Source: an uncultured Beijerinckiaceae bacterium
GTDB taxonomy: Bacteria > Pseudomonadota > Alphaproteobacteria > Rhizobiales > Beijerinckiaceae
Direction of reading: 5' to 3'
NCBI GenBank assembly: GCA_937873345.1
Contig: CALMRL010000481.1
Span: 1 to 7,569, forward strand
DNA: 7,569 nucleotides
Part shown: piece by piece, positions 1 through 5,870 of the stretch
Layout: every line of letters begins with the position of its first letter
How positions within the stretch are numbered: the stretch's first letter is position 1
Program-made: the position numbers and the translations under genes
Notes under the pieces: generated by a model
Seen by the model: only the letters and a program-made list of their open reading frames with translations
The model's database searches: none
Told to the model about the DNA's origin: nothing

Positions 1-601
1 AGACGAAGGAGAAGACGCCGATCCACACGACGTCGAGGAAGTGCCAGAACATCGAGAGGCACATCAGGCGGCGCTTGTTGGCCTCGATCAGCCCGTGCCG
101 GAGCACCTGCGCCATCAACACGCAAAGCCAGACGATGCCGAAGGTGACGTGCAGGCCGTGGGTGCCGACCAGCGTGAAGAACGACGACAGGAAGGCCGAG
201 CGCTGCGGCCCGGCGCCCTCGCGGATGAGGTGGGCGAACTCGTTCAGCTCCAGCCCAACGAAGGCGACGCCGAACAGGCCGGTGATGACGAGCCAGATCA
301 GCATCGTCGTCTTGCGGTCGCGCTCCATGTCGAGCATCGCGAAGCCGTAGGTGATCGACGACAAGAGCAGCATCGAGGTGTTGAGCGCCACCGTGCCGAG
401 ATCGAAGATGGTGTCGGGCGACGGCCCGGCCGCGTAGGAGCGGCCGTACACGGCGTAGCAGGCGAACAGGGTGGCGAAGATGAGGCAGTCGCTCATCAGG
501 TAGAGCCAGAAGCCCAGCATGGTCCCGCCTTCGGCGTGGCCATGCTCCTCGGCGACGAAGAAGTGCAGGTCCTCGTCGGCCGTCTCGAACGAACGCGTCA
601 T
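1..601 (-). CDS. cyoC: Cytochrome bo3 ubiquinol oxidase subunit III (CyoC), 3' end cut by the window edge
   Basis: Subunit III of the proton-pumping quinol oxidase, an integral inner-membrane protein that packs against subunit I. It carries no redox centre; in this family it supports assembly and stability. From the ATG at 601-599, 200 codons are visible before the left edge. CyoC proteins are usually a little over 200 residues, so only a few residues should be missing. Five hydrophobic segments are seen, at about 29-52, 67-90, 99-122, 137-166 and 180-200. Family hallmarks include GLELNEF (about 117-122, with the conserved membrane glutamate E118), GTHGLHVTFG (146-155) and FWHFLDVVWIGVF (185-197). 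The hydrophilic start (residues 1-27) fits a cytoplasmic N-terminus. A GAGGG Shine-Dalgarno at 614-610 lies seven bases before the ATG and supports this start. The gene follows cyoB by 25 bp in the same operon. The assignment rests on motif recognition and gene order, and is secure. Confidence 0.95.
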   Translation of the reverse strand, partial: MTRSFETADEDLHFFVAEEHGHAEGGTMLGFWLYLMSDCLIFATLFACYAVYGRSYAAGPSPDTIFDLGTVALNTSMLLLSSITYGFAMLDMERDRKTTMLIWLVITGLFGVAFVGLELNEFAHLIREGAGPQRSAFLSSFFTLVGTHGLHVTFGIVWLCVLMAQVLRHGLIEANKRRLMCLSMFWHFLDVVWIGVFSFV

Positions 602-630
602 CGTTCAGCCCTCACGCCTTGCTCGCTCAT
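598..630 (-). other. 10-codon mini-ORF linking cyoB and cyoC by ATGA overlaps
   Basis: Read on the minus strand, the ATG at 630-628 overlaps the cyoB stop (TGA 629-627) as ATGA. Ten codons later (MSEQGVRAER) the frame ends in TGA at 600-598, which overlaps the cyoC ATG (601-599), again as ATGA. The frame therefore fills the whole cyoB-cyoC gap. No clear Shine-Dalgarno precedes its ATG, so it would be translated, if at all, by ribosomes terminating on cyoB. The GAGGG motif serving cyoC lies inside it. It may be a coupling relay or chance; the peptide resembles nothing I recognise. Confidence 0.3.
610..614 (-). promoter_or_regulatory. Ribosome binding site of cyoC
   Basis: GAGGG on the minus strand, seven bases upstream of the ATG at 601. 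It decides in favour of that ATG over the out-of-frame ATG at 630. Confidence 0.6.
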
Positions 631-2633
631 GCCGGGCCGACGAGGAGCCGGGTCCGGCTATCCTCGGCGTGCACTACCTCCTCCGCCGGGATCGTGAAGT
701 CCCGGTTGTAGTTGAAGGTGTGGCCGATCGCCGTGACCAGGATGGCGATGAAGGACAAGGCCGCCAGCCACCACACGTACCAGATCATGCCGACGCCGAA
801 GGCGAAGGCGAGCCCGGCGAGGATGGCGCCCGCGCCGGTGTTCTTCGGCATGTGGATCGGCCGGAAGCCTTCCAGCGGACGGGTGTAGCCGCGCGCCTTC
901 ATGTCGCTCCACGCGTCGAGGTCGTGCACGATCGGCGTGAAGGCGAAGTTGTACTCCGGCGGCGGCGAGGCGGTCGACCATTCCAGGGTGCGGCCGTCCC
1001 ACGGATCGCCGGTGAGGTCGCGCAGGGCCTCGCGGTTGCGCACGCTGACGTAGATCTGCACCAGGAACGAGGCGATGCCGATCAGGATCAGCACGGCGCC
1101 GAAGGCGGCGAGCAGGAACCAGATCTGCAGCGAGCGGTCGTCGAAGTGGTTCTGGCGACGGGTGACGCCGAGCAGGCCGAGCACGTAGAGCGGCATGAAG
1201 GCGAAGTAGAAGCCGATCGTCCAGAACCAGAACGACATCTTGCCCCAGAACGGGTCGAGCTTGAAGCCGAAGGCCTTGGGGAACCAGTAGGTGGTGCCGG
1301 CCATCAGGCCGAAGAACACGCCGCCGATGATGACGTTGTGGAAGTGCGCCACCAGGAACAGCGAGTTGTGGAGCACGAAGTCGGCCGGCGGCACGGCGAG
1401 CAGCACGCCGGTCATGCCGCCGATCACGAAGGTCACCATGAAGCCGACCGTCCACAGCATCGGCACCTCGAAGCGGATGCGCCCGCGGTACATGGTGAAC
1501 AGCCAGTTGAAGATCTTCGCGCCCGTCGGGATCGAGATGATCATCGTGGTGATGCCGAAGAACGAGTTGACGCTCGCCCCCGAGCCCATCGTGAAGAAGT
1601 GGTGCAGCCAGACGATGTAGGAGAGGATGGTGATCGCCACGGTGGCGTAGACCATCGAGGTGTAGCCGAACAGCTTCTTGCCGCAGTAGGTCGCGGTGAC
1701 CTCGGAGAAGATGCCGAAGGCCGGCAGGATCAGGATGTACACCTCGGGGTGGCCCCAGATCCAGATGAGGTTGAAGTACATCATCGGGTTGCCGCCGAGG
1801 TCGTTGGTGAAGAAGTTCGTGCCGACGTAGCGGTCGAGCGTCAGCAGGGCGAGCACGGCGGTGAGGATCGGGAAGGCGGAGACGATCAGCACGTTGGTGC
1901 AGAGCGAGGTCCAGCAGAAGATCGGCATCTTCATCAGGCTCATGCCCGGCGCCCGCATCTTCACGATGGTGGCGATCAGGTTGATGCCCGACAGCGTGGT
2001 GCCGATGCCGGCGATCTGCAGCGACCAGATGTAGTAGTCGACGCCGACGCCCGGCGAGAAGGACGCCTCCGACAGCGGGGGGTAGTTCAGCCAGGTGGTG
2101 CGGGCGAACTCGCCGACGAACAGCGACATCATCACCAGCATCGCGCCGGCGACGGTCATCCAGAACGAGAAGTTGTTGAGGAAGGGGAAGGCGACGTCGC
2201 GGGCGCCGATCTGCAGCGGCACGACGTAGTTCATCAGCCCCGTGACGAAGGGCATGGCCATGAAGAAGATCATGATCACGCCGTGCGCCGTAAAGATCTG
2301 GTCGTAGTGGTGCGGCGGCAGGTAGCCGTTGTCGCTGCCGAAGGCCACCGCCTGCTGCGAGCGCATCAGCAGCGCGTCGGAGAAGCCGCGCAGCAGCATC
2401 ACGATCGCCAGCACCACGTACATGATGCCGATCTTCTTGTGGTCGACGCTGGTGAACCACTCCTTCCAGAGATAGGTCCACCAGCCGTAATAGGTGACCG
2501 CCGCCAGGAGCGCGCCGCCGGCGACGGCGACGCCGAGGAAGGTCACGACGAGGATCGGCTCGTGGTAGGGGATCGCTTCCAGGGTGAAGCGCCCTAAGAT
2601 GAGCTGCTGCTGGTTCAGGTGGGAGAACATCAC
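627..2633 (-). CDS. cyoB: Cytochrome bo3 ubiquinol oxidase subunit I (CyoB)
   Basis: Catalytic subunit of the heme-copper quinol oxidase. It takes electrons from ubiquinol through low-spin heme b to the heme o3-CuB centre, reduces O2 to water and pumps protons across the inner membrane. Its 668 residues match the family (E. coli CyoB is about 663). Key residues sit at a constant offset of 11 from E. coli numbering as I recall it. The quinone site is R82, D86, H109 and Q112. The heme b ligand is H117. The D-channel has D146 and E297. WGHPEVY gives H295 and the cross-linked Y299. H344-H345 ligate CuB, K373 (PTGAK) is the K-channel lysine, and H430/H432 in AHFH are the heme ligands. The chain is polytopic throughout, with a soluble C-terminal stretch that includes TGDPWDGRTLEW (541-552). 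The first codon is GTG at 2633, with an ATG directly after it at 2630; either may start. The gene lies 68 bp downstream of cyoA. Nothing essential appears missing, so an active enzyme is expected. Confidence 0.98.
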   Translation of the reverse strand: MMFSHLNQQQLILGRFTLEAIPYHEPILVVTFLGVAVAGGALLAAVTYYGWWTYLWKEWFTSVDHKKIGIMYVVLAIVMLLRGFSDALLMRSQQAVAFGSDNGYLPPHHYDQIFTAHGVIMIFFMAMPFVTGLMNYVVPLQIGARDVAFPFLNNFSFWMTVAGAMLVMMSLFVGEFARTTWLNYPPLSEASFSPGVGVDYYIWSLQIAGIGTTLSGINLIATIVKMRAPGMSLMKMPIFCWTSLCTNVLIVSAFPILTAVLALLTLDRYVGTNFFTNDLGGNPMMYFNLIWIWGHPEVYILILPAFGIFSEVTATYCGKKLFGYTSMVYATVAITILSYIVWLHHFFTMGSGASVNSFFGITTMIISIPTGAKIFNWLFTMYRGRIRFEVPMLWTVGFMVTFVIGGMTGVLLAVPPADFVLHNSLFLVAHFHNVIIGGVFFGLMAGTTYWFPKAFGFKLDPFWGKMSFWFWTIGFYFAFMPLYVLGLLGVTRRQNHFDDRSLQIWFLLAAFGAVLILIGIASFLVQIYVSVRNREALRDLTGDPWDGRTLEWSTASPPPEYNFAFTPIVHDLDAWSDMKARGYTRPLEGFRPIHMPKNTGAGAILAGLAFAFGVGMIWYVWWLAALSFIAILVTAIGHTFNYNRDFTIPAEEVVHAEDSRTRLLVGPA

Positions 2634-2644
2634 CGTCCGTCCGT
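2633..2644 (-). repeat. ACGG x3 tetranucleotide repeat at the cyoB start, probable ribosome binding site
   Basis: On the minus strand three tandem ACGG units run into the cyoB start (ACGGACGGACGG followed by TGATG), and the last G is the first base of the GTG start. The GGACGG element is the only purine-rich candidate for a Shine-Dalgarno here and is weak. If GTG starts, the spacing is nearly zero, so the ATG at 2630 with a slightly longer spacing may be better served. Confidence 0.4.
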
Positions 2645-2669
2645 GGGATCTGGTTTCGCGTGGGAGGTC

Positions 2670-2685
2670 GGCGGCCGCGGCCGCC
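2670..2685. repeat. Perfect 16-bp palindrome in the cyoA-cyoB gap
   Basis: The sequence GGCGGCCGCGGCCGCC equals its own reverse complement. In the cyo mRNA it can fold into a 6-bp all-G/C stem with a CGCG loop; outside a 2-nt mismatch on each side, two more G-C pairs (2666/2667 with 2689/2688) could form. It begins 16 nt after the cyoA stop. No U-run follows on the minus strand, so it is unlikely to be a full intrinsic terminator. It could be a processing or stabilising hairpin, or a partial attenuator. Confidence 0.6.
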
Positions 2686-2701
2686 TTCCGGTGCTCTTGT
2701 C

Positions 2702-3961
2702 TCAGTGCTCGTTCAGCTGCGAGGGCGCCGGCTCATCCCCCGGCTTGGGCGGCGCCGGCTGTCCATCCATATGGCCGTTCGCGTCGTGTCCCGACATGCC
2801 GGGGCCCTTCAGATCATGATCGCCCATGCCGGGCATATTGCCGCTCGGGCTGCTGCCGGGGACGCCGCCGGCGCTGTTGACCTTCGGCGCCACCTCGCGG
2901 GGCTTGGCCCCCTGCGGCTGCGCGTCGATGGTGTTCGGCGGCCGGCCGGAGGCCGGAAAGGTCGCCCCCGGCGCCTCGTCGCCCTCGCGCACGCCCGACG
3001 AATCGTCGAGGAGCCGCTTGTAGTTCTCCTCGCTGTTCTTGCCGCCGCCGCCGTGGGCGTCGATCATCATCATCTCGCTCGCGCACATCTTGCCCGGCGT
3101 CGAGCACATGTTGAGGATGTCGTGGTAGAGGCGGTCGCGCACGCCTGAATAGTAGATCGGGGCGACGCCCTCGGACGGCTTCTCCAGCTGCTTGTAGCTG
3201 GCGTCGTCGAGGTTCGTGCCCTTCGCCTTCACGGAGGCGACCCACTTGTCGAAGCCTTCCGGGGAAAGGCTGTGCGTGCCGAAGTTCATGTGGGAGAAGC
3301 CGGTGCCGCTGTAGTGCGAGGACAGGCCGTTGAAGTCGCCGGTCCTGTTGGCGACCACCGACAGCTTGGTCTCCATGCCGGCCATCGCGTAGATCTGGCC
3401 GGCCAGCGCCGGGATGAAGAAGGAGTTCATCACCGTCGCCGAGGTGATGTGGAAATCGACCGGCCGGTTGAGCGGCAGCGACAGGTCGTTGACCGTCGCG
3501 ATGCCCTGGTCGGGGTAGACGAACAGCCACTTCCAATCCAGCGCGACGACGTCGATCACCAGCGGCTTGGTTCCCGGCGCGACGGGCTGCTTGTCGCCGA
3601 TGCGGGTGACGGAGTGGAAGGGATCGAGCACGTGGGTGCTGATCCAGGTCAAGGCGCCCAGCGCCACGATGATGAGCAGCGGCGCCGTCCAGATCAGCAC
3701 TTCCAGCTGCGTCGAGTGGTGCCATTCGGGATCGTAGACGGCGGCGGTGTTGGAGGCGCGGTAGCGCCAGGCGAAGATCAGCGTCGCCGCGATCACCGGC
3801 ACGATGATCAGCAGCATCAGGCCCGTCGAGGCGAGGATGAGGTTGCGCTCGCGCAGGGCGACGTCGCCGGCCGGGTTCATCACCGACTCGCAGCCGCCGA
3901 GCAGCAGCGCGGCGCCGCCGAGCGCCAGCGCGTGAACGATACGACGTGTCCTCGCGGTCAA
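2702..3961 (-). CDS. cyoA: Cytochrome bo3 ubiquinol oxidase subunit II (CyoA), lipoprotein with long tail
   Basis: Subunit II of the quinol oxidase, with a periplasmic cupredoxin-fold domain held by two membrane helices and a lipid anchor. Numbering from the TTG at 3961 (419 residues): positive n-region TARTRR (2-7), hydrophobic core, lipobox LLGGC with lipidated C24; helices at about 41-65 and 87-107; cupredoxin domain about 134-240 with DWKWLFVYPDQGIATVN (142-158) and SFFIPALAGQIYAMAGM (180-196). The CuA ligand motif of cytochrome c oxidases is absent, which marks the quinol type. Residues after about 305 are Gly/Pro/Asp-rich low complexity, making the protein roughly 100 residues longer than E. 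coli CyoA (about 315). Within the tail, 375-400 hold four Met and three His. A cysteine pair (C286, C293) precedes the tail. The start is uncertain: GGGAAGG lies five bases before TTG 3961 and puts the lipid cysteine at 24, as in relatives, while ATG 3991 would add ten residues and has no clear Shine-Dalgarno. First gene of the operon. Confidence 0.95.
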   Translation of the reverse strand: MTARTRRIVHALALGGAALLLGGCESVMNPAGDVALRERNLILASTGLMLLIIVPVIAATLIFAWRYRASNTAAVYDPEWHHSTQLEVLIWTAPLLIIVALGALTWISTHVLDPFHSVTRIGDKQPVAPGTKPLVIDVVALDWKWLFVYPDQGIATVNDLSLPLNRPVDFHITSATVMNSFFIPALAGQIYAMAGMETKLSVVANRTGDFNGLSSHYSGTGFSHMNFGTHSLSPEGFDKWVASVKAKGTNLDDASYKQLEKPSEGVAPIYYSGVRDRLYHDILNMCSTPGKMCASEMMMIDAHGGGGKNSEENYKRLLDDSSGVREGDEAPGATFPASGRPPNTIDAQPQGAKPREVAPKVNSAGGVPGSSPSGNMPGMGDHDLKGPGMSGHDANGHMDGQPAPPKPGDEPAPSQLNEH

Positions 3962-3966
3962 CGCAG

Positions 3967-3973
3967 CCTTCCC
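3967..3973 (-). promoter_or_regulatory. Probable ribosome binding site deciding the cyoA start
   Basis: GGGAAGG on the minus strand, five bases before a TTG at 3961-3959. The in-frame ATG at 3991 has no comparable element. The resulting signal peptide (24 residues to the lipid cysteine) has a normal lipoprotein length, which also favours the TTG. Confidence 0.45.
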
Positions 3974-4002
3974 GTCCGATCCGCAGGGCATGAGCCGCCA
4001 AA

Positions 4003-4032
4003 CGTGAGCCACCGAGCCGTGAGCCACCGAGC
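4003..4032. repeat. Perfect 15-bp tandem direct repeat in the cyoA leader
   Basis: Two identical abutting copies of CGTGAGCCACCGAGC occupy 4003-4017 and 4018-4032. A degenerate 14-bp copy (10 of 14 matching) abuts them at 3989-4002 and includes the alternative cyoA ATG. The array lies 42 bp or less upstream of the TTG start, in the region expected to be cyo mRNA leader. It may be a slippage duplication or paired sites for a regulator. Confidence 0.65.
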
Positions 4033-4433
4033 GCGATCCGCCATGCCAATGAGTACCCCCCGCGACCAGCCGCACGAGGTCCGACATGCGATGCTCGGGC
4101 CACAGCCTCGAAGCGATCGCCGCCGGGTCGATCTGCCAGCCAAACTATGCGGCGCGGACCCAATCCCAAACGAGGCGTTTTGTCCACTTCGACCTGTTCC
4201 CGGCCTTCAACGCTTCTGGCAGGCTTGCGCGAGCCGCAGGGCTGACGTCGATCGCCGGAGCATCGGGTCGAAACGGCGTCGGCGGTTTTCGGACGGTTCG
4301 ATGAGGCGCGAGAGGCCCCCGCATCGCGCCGGGAGCCGATGGTCGGCGCGATGCCGCACCCGTGACCCGGCGCACCGGCGACTTGCGCAAGGCGCGGTTT
4401 CTGCCACAGGGTGCCGGCGGATGGGCCGGGCTT

Positions 4434-4446
4434 CGCCCCTGGGGCG
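4434..4446. repeat. Short inverted repeat upstream of the MFS gene
   Basis: CGCCCC and GGGGCG flank a single T. As DNA this is a symmetric site; as RNA it folds with a 3-nt loop. An overlapping alternative hairpin GGGC-TTC-GCCC (4428-4438) shares its left arm. It lies about 60 bp before the MFS start. Such short repeats are common in G+C-rich DNA, so function is only a possibility. Confidence 0.3.
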
Positions 4447-4494
4447 GACGCGCTGCGGCGGGCCTTGGCGGCCGGCGACGCCGGACGGCATTTT

Positions 4495-4500
4495 GGAGGA
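4495..4500 (+). promoter_or_regulatory. Ribosome binding site of the MFS gene
   Basis: GGAGGA, a near-perfect Shine-Dalgarno, seven bases before the ATG at 4508. It fixes the start even though the reading frame stays open for more than 1.2 kb further upstream. Confidence 0.85.
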
Positions 4501-4507
4501 TCGCTTC

Positions 4508-5860
4508 ATGGCACTGGTCTCGACGCCGGGCGCCGCCTCGTCGACGGGGCTCGAGCGCGACGCGCTGCGGGCGACGGGCGGGCAGCACAACGCCATCGCG
4601 CCGGCCGACGTCGCGATCGGCGTCATCATCGGGCGCTCCTCGGAGGCCTTCTCCTTCTTCGTCTACGGCATCGCCTCGGTGCTGGTGTTTCCGCAGGTGG
4701 TGTTCCCCTTCGCCGCCCCGAAGGTCGCGATCCTTTACTCCTTCGCAGTGTTCTCGCTGTCGTTCCTCGCCCGTCCCCTCGGTTCGGTGACCTTCATGTG
4801 GGTCGACCGGCACTTCGGGCGCGGCACCAAGCTCACCGTCGCCCTCATCCTGCTCGGCGGCTCCACGGCGTCGATCGCCTTCCTGCCCCCCTATTCGGCG
4901 ATCGGCTACCTCTCGATCCTCGGCCTGATCCTGTTCCGCTGCGGCCAGGGCTTCGCGCTCGGCGGCGCCTGGGACGGCCTCGCCTCGCTGCTCGCCCTCA
5001 ACGCGCCGCCGAGCAAGCGCGGCCGCTTCGCGATGATCCCGCAGCTCGGCGCGCCGATCGGCTTCATGATCGCCGCCGGCCTGTTCAGCTACTTCCTGCT
5101 GAACCTCGACGAGGCCGACTTCCTCGACTGGGGCTGGCGCTACATGTTCTTCGTCGCCTTCGTGATCAACGTGGTGGCGCTGTTCGCGCGGCTCCGCCTG
5201 ATCGCCACCAGGGAGTTCGCCGAGCTCTACGAGAGCCGCGCCCTGCAGCCGACCCCGGTGATCGCGATGCTGCGCACGAACTGGCGCACCGTGCTGATCG
5301 GCGCCTTCGTGCCGCTGTCGAGCTACGCGCTCTACCACCTCGTCTCGATCTACCCCGTCTGGTACGTCGGCCTCGACCCGCACCGCTCGATCGGCGGCTT
5401 CCTCCTGATCCAGTGCGTCGGCGCCGTGGTGCAGGTCATCGGCACGATCGCCTCGGGCGAGATCGCCGACGGCATCGGCCGCCGCAACCTCATCGGCACC
5501 TGCGCGGTCGGCATCGTGGTGCTCGGCCTGATCACGCCGTTCCTGCTCGGCAGCGAGGGCGGCGAGACGGTGTTCGTGCTGCTCGGCTTCGGGCTGCTCG
5601 GCCTCGCCTTCGGACAGGCCGGCGGCGCGGTGGCCTCGAACTTCTCCGGCGCCGACCGCTACACCGGCTCGGCGCTGACCACCGACCTCGCCTGGATGAT
5701 CGGCGCCGGCTTCGCGCCGCTCGTGGCGATCGGCGCCTACGAGGTCGCCGGCTCCTGGGCGGTGTGCGCCTACCTCATCTCCGGCGCCGCCTGCACCGGC
5801 GCGGCGCTCGCCCTCAACAAGCGGCTGGCGCATCAGTTCGAGCCCGCCGCGACGCCCTGA
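4508..5860 (+). CDS. MFS permease, metabolite:H+ symporter-like, divergent from cyoABC
   Basis: A 450-residue inner-membrane secondary transporter of the major facilitator superfamily with about 12 hydrophobic segments. After a hydrophilic N-terminus (1-33), TM1 contains SSEAFSFFVYG (44-54). The loop 2-3 signature appears as WVDRHFGRGTK (98-108, D100, R101, G104, R105) following ARPLGSV (88-94), a pattern of the MHS (ProP/KgtP-like) branch. The second-half copy is GEIADGIGRRN (317-327). RCGQGFALGGAWDG (144-157) matches the TM4-5 region of that branch. Both the length and the twofold pattern are complete. The start is set by the GGAGGA site. The gene stands alone, head-to-head with cyoA; from memory, relatives of this permease sit beside cyo operons in several alphaproteobacteria, which hints at shared regulation or a respiratory substrate. 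The substrate cannot be read; dicarboxylates or osmolytes are transported by characterised MHS members but are not implied here. Oddity: S49 where family members usually have aspartate. Confidence 0.9.
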   Translation: MALVSTPGAASSTGLERDALRATGGQHNAIAPADVAIGVIIGRSSEAFSFFVYGIASVLVFPQVVFPFAAPKVAILYSFAVFSLSFLARPLGSVTFMWVDRHFGRGTKLTVALILLGGSTASIAFLPPYSAIGYLSILGLILFRCGQGFALGGAWDGLASLLALNAPPSKRGRFAMIPQLGAPIGFMIAAGLFSYFLLNLDEADFLDWGWRYMFFVAFVINVVALFARLRLIATREFAELYESRALQPTPVIAMLRTNWRTVLIGAFVPLSSYALYHLVSIYPVWYVGLDPHRSIGGFLLIQCVGAVVQVIGTIASGEIADGIGRRNLIGTCAVGIVVLGLITPFLLGSEGGETVFVLLGFGLLGLAFGQAGGAVASNFSGADRYTGSALTTDLAWMIGAGFAPLVAIGAYEVAGSWAVCAYLISGAACTGAALALNKRLAHQFEPAATP

Positions 5861-5870
5861 ACCGACCGCC

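Larger units (their letters stand above)
3962..4507. promoter_or_regulatory. Divergent intergenic region between cyoA and the MFS gene
   Basis: About 545 bp separate the two divergent starts, so both promoters should lie here. I see no convincing gene: the short frames on either strand are arginine/proline/serine-rich, look like nothing known and lack good start contexts. The least G+C-rich patch is about 4141-4200. On the minus strand it offers a weak sigma70-like pair, TTGGGA (4169-4164) and TAGTTT (4147-4142) with 16 bp between, which would give the cyo mRNA a leader of roughly 170 nt; this is tentative. Other elements are a 15-bp tandem repeat (4003-4032), an 8-bp palindrome GCGATCGC (4113-4120) and an inverted repeat CGCCCC-T-GGGGCG (4434-4446). 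No FNR-type TTGAT-N4-ATCAA site was seen. No tRNA or recognisable riboswitch was seen. Confidence 0.55.

Noticed and set aside
41..697. Plus-strand 218-codon frame opposite cyoC
   Set aside because: It is the antisense of cyoC, rich in Arg/Glu/Gln/Ala as expected of a shadow in G+C-rich DNA, with no recognisable domain.
519..2597. Plus-strand 692-codon frame opposite cyoB
   Set aside because: Its charged, repetitive RHDEV-rich product mirrors codon bias of cyoB; cyoB has every catalytic residue, so the antisense frame is an artefact.
3962..4087. N-terminal extension of cyoA to an ATG at 4087
   Set aside because: It would bury the lipoprotein signal peptide at residue 66 and consists partly of the 15-bp repeat (SVAHG SVAH); no Shine-Dalgarno supports it.
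4086..4304. Possible 72-codon plus-strand gene in the divergent region
   Set aside because: There is no Shine-Dalgarno, no recognisable similarity and no hydrophobic or domain pattern; it overlaps the likely cyo promoter area.
4464..4494. TTGGCG-N17-GCATTT as the MFS promoter
   Set aside because: The -10 element would nearly touch the Shine-Dalgarno and leave no room for it in the transcript.
3272..4507. Extension of the MFS frame more than 1.2 kb upstream, across cyoA
   Set aside because: The frame is open only because it is antisense to cyoA and runs on through the intergenic region. A strong GGAGGA site and normal MFS length fix the start at 4508.
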